This document shows positions 6,609 through 15,214 of a stretch of DNA of 36,289 nucleotides, one piece after another. The notes below the pieces were generated by a model. It ran no database searches and was not told the DNA's origin. It saw nothing but the letters and a program-made list of their open reading frames with translations. Location: the NCBI GenBank assembly GCA_030626405.1, contig DAOUPA010000007.1:1-36289 (forward strand), read 5' to 3'. Numbering within the stretch: the stretch's first letter is position 1; each line of letters starts with the position of its first letter. Both the position numbers and the translations under genes were made by a program. This DNA comes from Planctomicrobium sp. Lineage in GTDB: Bacteria > Planctomycetota > Planctomycetia > Planctomycetales > Planctomycetaceae.

Positions 6609-9041
6609 GTGAAATTTAACGACTATTGGCGAGAACGCGACTCAACTGAAAACAGAATTGACAACACCAGAGAACACATCCCAGTGAAATATATCTCCCA
6701 TAGCCTGACGATTGTCAGCCTGACGATCCTCTCATTCACCACACCTGTCTTTTCTCAAGTTGAGAATTCTAAATTCGGTCAGAAGGACTCCTTTCGCCAA
6801 CTTGATGAACAGTTGCCGACGCCAACAGAGGCTCGATTAGGCTCTGGAGCACCTGGTCCGCAATACTGGCAACAGCGGGCAGATTATGTCATCGATGTGA
6901 GCATCGATGACGAAAAGCACCATCTCACCGGAAGTGAGAAAGTGACGTACTTCAACCACTCCCCGCATACGCTGAGCTACCTCTGGTTGCAACTTGATGC
7001 GAACATTTTCGCTCCCGATTCAGATTCCGCACTCACATCAAAGGCTCCTTCGATGAGTCGCGTCTCAACCGATGGTTTGAAACGTCTTCGTGCTCGACAA
7101 ACGTTTGATGGCTCGATGACTGTCACGAAACTGGTCGATGCCGATGACAAACCGCTCAAGTACACCGTTGTCAAGACAATGATGCGAATCGATCTGTCGA
7201 CACCTCTGAAGCCGAGTGAGTCGTTTCAATTCCAAATTGATTGGAACTATGCCATCAACAACAGCAAACTCGTGCCAGGGCGAACTGGTTATGAGTTCTT
7301 CGAGAAGGATGGCAATTCGATTTACGAAATCGCTCACTGGTATCCGCGTCTGGTTGCCTACACCGACTACACCGGCTGGCAGCACAAGCAGTTTTTGGGT
7401 CGAGGAGAATTCACATTAGAACTTGGCGATTTCATCCTTCGCATCAATGCTCCGAACGACCATATCGTCTCGGCGTCAGGCGTCTTGCAAAACTCAAATG
7501 AAGTTCTCACACAACCGCAGCGTAATCGTCTTGAAACGGCAAAAACCGCCAAAACGCCGGTCTTCATCGTCACGCCTGAGGAAGCAGAAAAGAACGAATC
7601 GTCAAAACCGTCCGGCAGAAAGACCTGGGTCTTCAAGGCTGACAATGTTCGCGATGTTGCATTTGCGTCCTCTAGAAAATTCATTTGGGATGCACAACAT
7701 CACACCGTTGGTGATCAATCCGTGTGGGCAATGTCATATTACCCAAAGGAAGCGGAACCGCTCTGGAGCAAGTATTCCACGCATTCAATCATTCACACTC
7801 TGGACGTCTTTTCGCGCTACACATTTGATTATCCCTATCCGGTTGCAATGTCGGTCAACGGACCTGTGTACGGGATGGAATATCCGATGATTTGCTTCAA
7901 CGGTCCCCGCCCGGAAAAGGACAAAACCTATTCGGACCGAACCAAGTATGGGCTGATTTCAGTCGTGATCCATGAAGTGGGACACAACTATTTCCCGATG
8001 ATCGTTAACAGCGACGAACGGCAGTGGACCTGGATGGATGAAGGGTTAAACACGTTTTTGCAGTATCTCGCCGAACAGGAATGGGAAGATGAATACCCTT
8101 CGAAACGCGGCGAACCGAAACTGATTGTTCCGTACATGAGAAGTTCTCAACAGGTGCCGATCATGACGAACTCGGAATCGATCTTGCAGTTTGGGAATAA
8201 CGCCTATGCGAAACCGGCGACGGCGCTCAACATTCTGCGAGAAACAATCCTCGGACGCGAACTCTTCGATTTTGCGTTTAAAGAATACGCCCGACGCTGG
8301 AAGTTTAAACGCCCAACGCCGTCGGACTTCTTTCGAACAATGGAAGACGCCTCTGGTGTTGATTTGGACTGGTTCTGGCAGGGCTGGTTTTACACGACGA
8401 ATCACGTTGACATTTCGATCAATCAAGTTCGATTGTCAACTCTCGAATCACCTGATCCAGCGGTCGAGAAACCGCTTAAGAAACAGGAACGAGACGAAAA
8501 ACCGAAGACGCAATCAGAGCAGCGCAACAAGGAGCTTCCGAAACGCGCCGATGTATTTCCGGAACTCAAAGACTTCTACAACGACTTCGACAAGTTCAAC
8601 ATCACTGAAAGTGATCGGAAAGCGTACGAGCGATTCCTGAAATCTCTTGAGAAGGACGAGAAGAAACTCCTCGAAGAGAAACGCAACTTTTACGTCTTCG
8701 ACTTCGAAAATGTCGGTGGTTTAGTCATGCCGATCATTCTTGAATTCAAGTTCGCAGATCAATCGACACAAGAGTTGCGAATCCCGGCAGAAATCTGGCG
8801 TCACAACAACCAGAAAGTTTCCAAGTTGTTCATCACCGAAAAAACGATCGAATCGGTGACAGTCGATCCGCATCTGGAAACCGCAGATACAAATACCGAG
8901 AACAATCACTGGCCGAGGAAAATTATCAAATCGCGATTTAAACTCTTCAAAGAAAAGAAAGGTAAGAACGCGATGCAGAACGCCAAGACCAAAGACGACG
9001 ATAAAGAAAAGAACAAAGACGAAAAAAAGGAGAAGGAATAA
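6609..9041 (+). CDS. Secreted M1-family zinc metallopeptidase (aminopeptidase N-like)
   Basis: The protein of 810 residues carries the gluzincin signature H455-E456-x-x-H459 with the third zinc ligand E478 (in WMDEGLNTF), exactly the HExxH-x18-E spacing of the M1 family. The YGMEYP stretch just before it corresponds to the substrate-binding GAMEN motif. A hydrophobic signal peptide ends near TTPVFSQ. The GTG at 6609 has an AGG at suitable distance; the GTG at 6684 would start right at the signal peptide and is a fair alternative. The C-terminal third is rich in charged residues and ends in a Lys/Glu/Asp tail. The stop codon overlaps the start of the next gene (TAATG), so the two are probably translationally coupled. 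Likely role: peptide breakdown in the periplasm or at the surface. Confidence 0.9.
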   Translation: MKFNDYWRERDSTENRIDNTREHIPVKYISHSLTIVSLTILSFTTPVFSQVENSKFGQKDSFRQLDEQLPTPTEARLGSGAPGPQYWQQRADYVIDVSIDDEKHHLTGSEKVTYFNHSPHTLSYLWLQLDANIFAPDSDSALTSKAPSMSRVSTDGLKRLRARQTFDGSMTVTKLVDADDKPLKYTVVKTMMRIDLSTPLKPSESFQFQIDWNYAINNSKLVPGRTGYEFFEKDGNSIYEIAHWYPRLVAYTDYTGWQHKQFLGRGEFTLELGDFILRINAPNDHIVSASGVLQNSNEVLTQPQRNRLETAKTAKTPVFIVTPEEAEKNESSKPSGRKTWVFKADNVRDVAFASSRKFIWDAQHHTVGDQSVWAMSYYPKEAEPLWSKYSTHSIIHTLDVFSRYTFDYPYPVAMSVNGPVYGMEYPMICFNGPRPEKDKTYSDRTKYGLISVVIHEVGHNYFPMIVNSDERQWTWMDEGLNTFLQYLAEQEWEDEYPSKRGEPKLIVPYMRSSQQVPIMTNSESILQFGNNAYAKPATALNILRETILGRELFDFAFKEYARRWKFKRPTPSDFFRTMEDASGVDLDWFWQGWFYTTNHVDISINQVRLSTLESPDPAVEKPLKKQERDEKPKTQSEQRNKELPKRADVFPELKDFYNDFDKFNITESDRKAYERFLKSLEKDEKKLLEEKRNFYVFDFENVGGLVMPIILEFKFADQSTQELRIPAEIWRHNNQKVSKLFITEKTIESVTVDPHLETADTNTENNHWPRKIIKSRFKLFKEKKGKNAMQNAKTKDDDKEKNKDEKKEKE

Positions 9042-9580
9042 TGTCGCGAGGCTTGATCTCGCTGACAGTCATTGCCTTCATTGCCTGCGGTCTGCTTACA
9101 ACAACCGCGCAGGCGCACCCTTTTCATTCTAGTGCGGCGGAAATGGAATGGAATGAAAAGGGCAGTTGCTATGAGGTCGCCTGGAAAATTGATCCCAACG
9201 ACCTCGAACAAGAACTTCGCCGCCGTACAAAGCGACAGATTGTTCTTGAAAAGCTGACGAGTCACGATGTCGTCTTCAATTATCTTAACTCGGTCTTTAG
9301 TGTCGAATTGCAAGGCAAGAAAACGACTTTGAAACCGGTCGGATTTGAAGTGAACAGCAAAGACGCTTGGATCTATTTCGAGATCCCGGTCGGCACAGAG
9401 TTGAGGGATATGAAAATCACGAACCAACTTCTTCTTGCTGCACCAAATCAGACGAACACACTCTCAATTCATCATGGAAAACAACGTTTGTCATTCAGCT
9501 TCACCGAACAAAAGCAGATATTCCAATTGAAATGGAATGCAGCGAAGAAGACCTTCCAATTGAAATCTTCATTAAAGTAA
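9041..9580 (+). CDS. DUF6702-like secreted protein
   Basis: The 179-residue protein starts with a clear signal peptide (LISLTVIAFIACGLLTTTAQA) followed by HPFHSSAAEMEWNEK. This 'aHPfh.s..e.e.n' opening fits the DUF6702 family, small secreted beta-rich proteins often encoded beside M1 peptidases in other phyla. The ribosome site AAGGAGAAGGA lies inside the end of the peptidase gene, and the ATG shares a base with its stop codon, so production is probably tied to the peptidase. Only 12 bp separate it from the next gene. Function is unknown; a helper or partner of the M1 enzyme is an inference from gene order. Confidence 0.72.
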   Translation: MSRGLISLTVIAFIACGLLTTTAQAHPFHSSAAEMEWNEKGSCYEVAWKIDPNDLEQELRRRTKRQIVLEKLTSHDVVFNYLNSVFSVELQGKKTTLKPVGFEVNSKDAWIYFEIPVGTELRDMKITNQLLLAAPNQTNTLSIHHGKQRLSFSFTEQKQIFQLKWNAAKKTFQLKSSLK

Positions 9581-9592
9581 TGGAACTCTAAT

Positions 9593-10525
9593 ATGACGAC
9601 CGGCGTTTCCCGACGACAGTTTGTTTCGCAAACCGGAGCAATCATTGCAAGTTCATTGCTTTCGAACTTAGTTTATGCTGCCGACGAATCCAAATCCGGA
9701 ATGACACTCGGTTTCAGCACCTACGCGCTCCCGAACAGAACCCCGCTTGAGGCAATTTCACTTCTTTCTGAGACAGGCTACGACAGCGTTGAACTCTGCG
9801 TCTTTCCACCTCGCGGGTTGCCAACTGCGAAGGAGCAATTTGAAATTGCCGATCATCTTGATTCGACAGGGCTCAAACTTACTTCGCTCATGGAAAACCT
9901 GCGTCCACTTTCCTCGGAAAAGGATTACGAAACCAGTACCGAGCGATTCAAACAGGCGTGCGAGTTTGCAAAACGCTTCACTTCGCACACACCACTTGTT
10001 CAAACAGTTCTCGGTGGTAAGGATTGGAATAAAGATAAAGACCTCTGCCTGGAAAGACTCGATGCTTGGGTGAAAGTTGCTGCAGACGCAAAAGTCGTCC
10101 TGGCGATCAAACCACACCGCGGTCACGCGATGTCCCGACCTGCCGATGCGATCTGGCTGATCCATCAACTCGGCAACAGCCCGTGGTTGCGGATGTGTTA
10201 CGACTACAGCCACTTCATTTTCCGCAACATGCCGATGGAATCAACGATCAAGGAAAGCCTCCCATACACGGCGCACATCGCCGTGAAAGACGCAGTTCAA
10301 GTCGATGGCAAAGTCGCCTTCAAATCCCCCGGGGATGCAGGCACCGTTGACTATGTTTCACTCCTGAAACAGTTCCATGCCGGTGGTTATCGCGGTGATG
10401 TCTGCGTCGAAGTCAGCAGCCAAGTCTGGAGGCAACCAGGTTACGATTCAGGGGAGACTGTCAAAAAGTGCTACGCCGCAATGTCGCATGCTTTTGAGAA
10501 TACCAAACTTCGACCGGCGGAGTAA
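9593..10525 (+). CDS. Tat-exported sugar phosphate isomerase/epimerase-like TIM barrel
   Basis: The N-terminus has a twin-arginine signal (SRRQFVSQTGAIIASSLL, Arg7-Arg8). The rest is a xylose-isomerase-like TIM barrel (AP endonuclease 2 family): GFSTYALPNRTPLEAISLL, GYDSVELCVF, a CYDYSHF strand, HIAVKD, and a final DVCVEVSS strand. In this fold the metal is held by Glu, Asp, His and Glu. Here the usual first 'lxlEnH' site reads LAIKPHRGHA, with Lys in place of Glu, while the others seem present. The substrate cannot be named; planctomycete relatives are thought to act on polyols or sugars. It follows the DUF6702-like gene by 12 bp and is followed by a second member of the same superfamily. 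Confidence 0.85.
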   Translation: MTTGVSRRQFVSQTGAIIASSLLSNLVYAADESKSGMTLGFSTYALPNRTPLEAISLLSETGYDSVELCVFPPRGLPTAKEQFEIADHLDSTGLKLTSLMENLRPLSSEKDYETSTERFKQACEFAKRFTSHTPLVQTVLGGKDWNKDKDLCLERLDAWVKVAADAKVVLAIKPHRGHAMSRPADAIWLIHQLGNSPWLRMCYDYSHFIFRNMPMESTIKESLPYTAHIAVKDAVQVDGKVAFKSPGDAGTVDYVSLLKQFHAGGYRGDVCVEVSSQVWRQPGYDSGETVKKCYAAMSHAFENTKLRPAE

Positions 10526-10607
10526 TTCGTCCCCAGGTGCAGGTCATCCTGGCGTTTGATACGATTTCATCTTTCTGAAGTTCGAAGCATGAAAGACGGA
10601 GAATGGC

Positions 10608-11633
10608 ATGAGCGGACCTTATCCTTTTCAGAATTCGACGAGTGTTTCTCGTCGACAGGCGATGCTGGCGACAATGGCGGCAGCAGCGACGACCGTGTTG
10701 CCACAGTCAGGTGAGTCCGCAGAAACGGCAACTGCCGACGATACGCGGAAATCGTCACCAAAGAAATACGACATGAAGAAGTCGATCAATCTTTGGGCGT
10801 TTCCGTATCCAGATCGAATGTCGCTCAGAGAATGTCTGCAACTTGCGAAAGACGCTGGCTTCGATGGAATTGAACTCAACTACGACCTCGAAACCGACCT
10901 TTCTCCGAAAGCAGGTCCCAAAGAATTCGCCGCGATTCGTCGCATGGCAGATGAGATTGGCATTGAAATCAGCGGACTCTGCTCGTTCTTGTTCTGGCCT
11001 TATCCACTCACGGCGAACGATCCCGCACGCAGTGCTCGCGGCATAGAACTCGCAACGAAAATGACGCACGCCGCACACGAACTCGGCACAAAGAACTTGC
11101 TTGTCGTTCCAGGCTCGGTGCATATTCCATGGCGAGATGATTACCCACCGGTTGCGAATGACATTTGCCACGAACGGGCAATCGCTGCTGTCACCAAACT
11201 TCTTCCGACCGCGGAGAAACTCGGCATCAGCATGAACATCGAAAACATTTTCTTCAATGGCTACCTGATGACGCCAATGGAAATGGCGGACTTTGTCGAC
11301 CACTTTGACAATGAATTCGTCAACGTCCATTTCGACACTGGCAACATCATGATGTTTCAATATCCAGAGCACTGGATCGCGTATCTGGGCAAGCGAATTC
11401 GAAATGTTCACTTGAAGGAATTCACGAAGAAAGGGACCGACTTCACGCTCGAAACGTTCCGCCCATTACTCGATGGCACGACCGACTGGCCCGCCGTGAT
11501 CGATGTCTTCGACCAGAACGGCTACGATGGCTATCTGACATTCGAATACTTCCACCCTTGGCTGCATTACCCGGAAGCGTTGATTTATCAAACATCCGAT
11601 TCGCTCAACCGCATGTTGGGAAGAACGACTTAA
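10608..11633 (+). CDS. Tat-exported sugar phosphate isomerase/epimerase-like TIM barrel (second)
   Basis: The 341-residue protein carries a Tat signal (SVSRRQAMLATMAAAATTVL, Arg15-Arg16) and a full xylose-isomerase-like TIM barrel. The metal-binding set appears complete: Glu in SMNIENIFF, Asp in VHFDTGNIM, His in RNVHLKEF and Glu in YLTFEYF. Such proteins are related to hydroxypyruvate isomerase, tagatose 3-epimerase and IolE/IolI. The ribosome site GGAG (10598-10601) sits 6 nt before the ATG. It is quite different in sequence from the preceding isomerase, so the pair is not a recent duplication. Location next to the cupin and the other isomerase suggests sugar or sugar-acid catabolism outside the cytoplasm. 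Confidence 0.87.
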   Translation: MSGPYPFQNSTSVSRRQAMLATMAAAATTVLPQSGESAETATADDTRKSSPKKYDMKKSINLWAFPYPDRMSLRECLQLAKDAGFDGIELNYDLETDLSPKAGPKEFAAIRRMADEIGIEISGLCSFLFWPYPLTANDPARSARGIELATKMTHAAHELGTKNLLVVPGSVHIPWRDDYPPVANDICHERAIAAVTKLLPTAEKLGISMNIENIFFNGYLMTPMEMADFVDHFDNEFVNVHFDTGNIMMFQYPEHWIAYLGKRIRNVHLKEFTKKGTDFTLETFRPLLDGTTDWPAVIDVFDQNGYDGYLTFEYFHPWLHYPEALIYQTSDSLNRMLGRTT

Positions 11634-11645
11634 GGTAAACATTTT

Positions 11646-11673
11646 CGCAGGGTGCGTCGTGACGCACCCTGCG
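11646..11673. repeat. Perfect intergenic palindrome, GCAGGGTGCGTC type
   Basis: CGCAGGGTGCGTC and its exact complement form a 13-bp stem with a 2-nt centre (GT). It begins 13 bp after the isomerase stop codon. No T-run follows. A second, weaker inverted pair, GGTGC..GCACC, lies just beyond at about 11695-11713. The 'GGTGCGTCGTGACGCACC' form resembles repeats I recall from several planctomycete genomes. It could cap the end of the isomerase mRNA. Confidence 0.65.
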
Positions 11674-11733
11674 ACAGACGCAAGTTCAGGGAAGGTGCAT
11701 TACACCGCACCCTATCTTCTAACCAAAGCTTCA

Positions 11734-12060
11734 ATGATGAACTATTCAAAACTGAGCGACCTCGAAGAACGCGAACTGATTCCCGGTTTTCACGGGCGTC
11801 TTGTTCACTCGGCAACGATGACCTTTGTCTATTGGCGAATTGAAGCAGGCGCCGTTTTGCCGGAGCATTCTCATCCTCACGAACAAGTCGCGCACACTTT
11901 TGAAGGGGAATTTGAAATCTCCATCGAGGGCGACACTCGCCTCCTCACTGCCGGAACTGTTGCTGTGATCCCAGGTAATGCCAAACACTGGGGCAAAGCG
12001 ATCACCGAATGCCGCATCATGGACGCTTTTCAGCCGGTGCGAGAAGATTACCGCGTTTGA
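11734..12060 (+). CDS. Small cupin-domain protein
   Basis: A 108-residue single-domain cupin. Motif 1 is AGAVLPEHSHPHEQVAHTFEGEFE, with His residues and a Gln/Glu for metal binding. Motif 2 is AGTVAVIPGNAKHWGKA, with the closing His. The start is set at the ATG pair 11734/11737 because the upstream frame back to 11659 would translate the palindromic repeats. No signal peptide is present, so it should be cytoplasmic, unlike the two isomerases before it. Cupins of this size bind sugars, act as isomerases or dioxygenases, or serve as sensors; nothing here decides between these. Confidence 0.82.
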   Translation: MMNYSKLSDLEERELIPGFHGRLVHSATMTFVYWRIEAGAVLPEHSHPHEQVAHTFEGEFEISIEGDTRLLTAGTVAVIPGNAKHWGKAITECRIMDAFQPVREDYRV

Positions 12061-12129
12061 GTTTAGGGTCAGTTTCGAATGGGGGGGACCGATCATTGTA
12101 CTGCAGACGATCAGAGAATATGTTTGTGA

Positions 12130-12164
12130 ATTCTCAGAACTAGGTGTAGCAGTATTGTGAGAAT
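12130..12164. promoter_or_regulatory. Inverted repeat ahead of the PSCyt1 gene promoter
   Basis: ATTCTCA (12130-12136) and TGAGAAT (12158-12164) are exact complements, placed just upstream of a candidate promoter. They could be an operator or chance. No regulator can be named. Confidence 0.25.
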
Positions 12165-12175
12165 ACGCGTTGTTC

Positions 12176-12205
12176 TTGAACCCTATACGTTGGATTCACT
12201 ACAAT
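12176..12205 (+). promoter_or_regulatory. Candidate sigma-70-type promoter for the PSCyt1/DUF1553 gene
   Basis: TTGAAC (12176-12181), an 18-nt spacer and TACAAT (12200-12205) lie 43 bp before the ATG at 12249. The match is good by eye; planctomycete promoters are not well defined. Confidence 0.4.
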
Positions 12206-12248
12206 CTCTGGTCCCACCTGATCTTTCTCATAGATTGAAAATCACGCC

Positions 12249-15179
12249 ATGTATCGAGTTCTTCTCTCATCCATTTTGTGTTTACTGATTGTCCAGGCAT
12301 CGGTGTTTGCCGAGCAACCAGACGCTGAAGGATTGAAGTTCTTTGAAACAAAAATTCGCCCGGTGCTGGTGCAGCGGTGTTACAAGTGTCATTCCGAAGA
12401 GGCCGTTCAGAAGGATGAACTCGAAGGCGAATTGCTTCTCGACACTCGTGAAGCAACTCGCAAAGGTGGCGAGAGCGGCCCTGCCGTTGTTCCGAGTGAC
12501 GTGAAGTCGAGTTTGCTGATTGCCGCGATTCGGCACGAGTCATTCCAGATGCCGCCGGACACAAAACTTGATGCAGCAGTCATCGCTGATTTTGTGAAAT
12601 GGGTGGAAATGGGATCTCCCGATCCCCGCGATGGAACGGCGACCAGGCCAGCAAAAAGTCAAATCGACATCGAAGCCGGGAAAAATTTCTGGTCTTTCCA
12701 GCCGATCAAATCAGCGTCACCTCCACAGGTAAAAAACGCTGACTGGGGTCGAACTGAGATTGATCGATTTATTCTGGCATCTCAAGAGGAACAAGGCATT
12801 GCTCCAAACGAACAAGCCAGCCGACGCACACTTATTCGTCGAGTCTATTTCGACTTGTGGGGAATTCCACCTGAACCTGCGGACGTGGAAGTTTTTGTGA
12901 ATGATCCGGCTGAGAATGCCTACGAATTTTTGGTTGATCGGCTGTTGGCAGGAGAGCACTTCGGCGAGCGTTGGGCGCGTCACTGGCTCGACTTGGCGCG
13001 TTTTGCAGAAAGCAACGGATACGCTTTCGATAAAGATCGCCCGGCGGCGTATCACTATCGCGACTTCGTCATCAAAGCGTTCAATCAAGACATGCCTTAT
13101 GACGAATTCGTTCGCTTGCAAATCGCAGGTGACCAACTCTCCCCCAATAATTATATGGCTGAAGCCGCGACTGGCTTTTTGGCAGCGGGGACTTTCACGT
13201 CGCAGCAAACACAAAAAGAACGAGAGAGGAGCCGGTACGAACAACTCGATGATATCGTTGCCACAATCGGGACGTCGATGCTCGGCTTAACGGTCGGCTG
13301 TGCCCGTTGCCACGACCATAAGTTTGATCCATTGCCATCGCACGATTATTACCAGTTCGTTTCCTGCTTTGCCGAAACTGGTTTTCAGGATTTCGATTAT
13401 GATCCTGAGCCAGCCAAAACGAAGGCGGCAAAGGACAAGTTCGACAGCGTCCATAAGCCTCTTCTCACTGCACGAACAACGTATGAGCAAAAGCATCTCA
13501 CAGAACAATTGGAAGAGTGGGTCAAGAACCGACCTGCAAGGCCAGAAAAAGCAAAACTGGGCGTCTGGCAATCAATCGGGCCTTTTGCTGCGGCTGATTT
13601 CAAAGCTGCTTACGGAGAAGTCTTTGCCCCGGAAAAAGAGATTGACCTTACGAAAACCTACGATGAATTGAAGTGGACACCTCAACCGAGTTGGGTAGAT
13701 GGCAAAGTTCATAATACGCTGAAAGGAGACAACAGCGCGAATTATCTTTATCGCACTATTGATGTCGGGACTGAACGGCCTCTGAATATCTCGCTGGGAC
13801 GAGACGACGCGATCAAAGTCTGGCTCAATGGTGAACCGGTGCTTGCTAAAGAAGTTTCAGGTGGGGCAGCGGCGGATCAGGATTTGGTGACACTTCAATT
13901 GAAGTCCGGAAGCAATGATTTGCTCGTGAAAATTGTGAACGCTTCCGGGCCATCGGGATTCTATTTCAATGTGAAACCAGCGATCTCTGAAAACATCCAG
14001 AAGATTCTGGACCTCGCTGCTGACAAACGCAACGCGAAGCAAAAACAGGAATTGTTGACATGGTACGGCCCGCGCGATCCCGTTTGGGTCAAACTCAATC
14101 AGGCCGAACAAGAACTCCTCAAGGTGCAGCCCAATCCTGACATCACCAAAGTGTACGCTGCCCGGAAAAATGGCACGACTTACAATTTTGGAGAAAACAC
14201 TCGCAAGGTCTACTTCCTGGCCCGTGGGAATTCAAATTCCAAACAAGGGCTGGCCCCACCCGGGTTCTTCAGTGTCCTGACTGACCACGAGACGTCGAAT
14301 GACCGTTGGCTCGCACCAGAGTCACCAGATGCGAAACCGGGCACACAGCCGCCGCGAGTCGGACTGGCGAATTGGATGACAGACGAAGAACAAGGTGCCG
14401 GTCATCTGCTTGCACGTGTGATTGTCAATCGGCTCTGGCAGCATCACATGGGGCGCGGTATTGTCGCAACTCCCAGTGATTTCGGAAGCCAAGGTGTCGC
14501 CCCGACCCATCCTCAACTGCTGGATTATCTTGCTGGCGAATTGATTCGCAACGATTGGAAGCTCAAGCCGATTCACAAAATGATCATGATGAGCGCAGTC
14601 TACCAGCAATCAGGCGAGGACAATTCACTCGCAGCCAAGGTGGACCCAAATAATAATCTCTGGTGGCGACGCGGCGCAACACGCCTGGAAGCCGAGATCA
14701 TCCGTGATACATTGCTGGCTGTCAGTGGGACTCTGGATAAGAAAATGTTCGGTGCCGGTTCGCTGGACCAGGCGACTCCTCGTCGCAGCATTTATCTCAC
14801 AGTCAAACGCAGCAATCTCATCCCTATTTTACAGCTATTTGATGCCCCTGACACGATTCAGAGCATCGGTCATCGTGATGTGACAACCGTTCCGCCGCAA
14901 GCGCTGGCGATGATGAATTCGCCGCTGGCTCGGCAGCTGGCTGGAAAGTTCGCCAAACGCGTGAACGATGTCCCCGAGGAATCTCCGGATCAGCTTGTCA
15001 GCAAAGCCTACGGATTGGCATTGTCTCGACCGCCGACTGATGCGGAGAGAGAGCAAATGGTCGGGTTCATCAATACACAGACTGTCTCCTACGGGAGCAC
15101 AGACAAAGCAAAGGAATTGGCAGTCGCCGATTTTTGTCAACTGATCCTTTGCCTGAACGAGTTTATCTTCGTCGACTAA
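12249..15179 (+). CDS. PSCyt1-DUF1549-DUF1553 (PSD1) planctomycete cytochrome c protein
   Basis: The 976-residue protein has a signal peptide (ending ASVFAEQ) and then the planctomycete cytochrome c domain PSCyt1 with heme motif C44-Y-K-C47-H48 and a distal MPP motif (SFQMPPDTKL). The DUF1549 (PSCyt2) domain follows (TEIDRFILA, RRVYFDLWGIPP, ERWARHWLDLARFAESNGY) and holds a second heme-type motif, C351-A-R-C354-H355. Between DUF1549 and DUF1553 there is an extra beta-rich segment around nucleotides 13560-13980. DUF1553 (PSD1) completes the protein (RVIVNRLWQHHMGRGIVATPSDFG). These proteins are nearly always paired with a DUF1501 gene, as here 35 bp downstream. They are thought to act in the planctomycete periplasm, possibly in polysaccharide breakdown; no biochemical role is established. 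Confidence 0.93.
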   Translation: MYRVLLSSILCLLIVQASVFAEQPDAEGLKFFETKIRPVLVQRCYKCHSEEAVQKDELEGELLLDTREATRKGGESGPAVVPSDVKSSLLIAAIRHESFQMPPDTKLDAAVIADFVKWVEMGSPDPRDGTATRPAKSQIDIEAGKNFWSFQPIKSASPPQVKNADWGRTEIDRFILASQEEQGIAPNEQASRRTLIRRVYFDLWGIPPEPADVEVFVNDPAENAYEFLVDRLLAGEHFGERWARHWLDLARFAESNGYAFDKDRPAAYHYRDFVIKAFNQDMPYDEFVRLQIAGDQLSPNNYMAEAATGFLAAGTFTSQQTQKERERSRYEQLDDIVATIGTSMLGLTVGCARCHDHKFDPLPSHDYYQFVSCFAETGFQDFDYDPEPAKTKAAKDKFDSVHKPLLTARTTYEQKHLTEQLEEWVKNRPARPEKAKLGVWQSIGPFAAADFKAAYGEVFAPEKEIDLTKTYDELKWTPQPSWVDGKVHNTLKGDNSANYLYRTIDVGTERPLNISLGRDDAIKVWLNGEPVLAKEVSGGAAADQDLVTLQLKSGSNDLLVKIVNASGPSGFYFNVKPAISENIQKILDLAADKRNAKQKQELLTWYGPRDPVWVKLNQAEQELLKVQPNPDITKVYAARKNGTTYNFGENTRKVYFLARGNSNSKQGLAPPGFFSVLTDHETSNDRWLAPESPDAKPGTQPPRVGLANWMTDEEQGAGHLLARVIVNRLWQHHMGRGIVATPSDFGSQGVAPTHPQLLDYLAGELIRNDWKLKPIHKMIMMSAVYQQSGEDNSLAAKVDPNNNLWWRRGATRLEAEIIRDTLLAVSGTLDKKMFGAGSLDQATPRRSIYLTVKRSNLIPILQLFDAPDTIQSIGHRDVTTVPPQALAMMNSPLARQLAGKFAKRVNDVPEESPDQLVSKAYGLALSRPPTDAEREQMVGFINTQTVSYGSTDKAKELAVADFCQLILCLNEFIFVD

Positions 15180-15214
15180 AACGACATGTGAGTCTGTAAT
15201 CAGGACCAACGACA

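Noticed and set aside
10755-11411. A 218-codon minus-strand frame antisense to the second isomerase
   Set aside because: A shadow of a strongly supported gene; no motif.
11646-11673. Palindrome as an intrinsic terminator
   Set aside because: The stem is perfect but no T-run follows; a dispersed repeat is the better reading.
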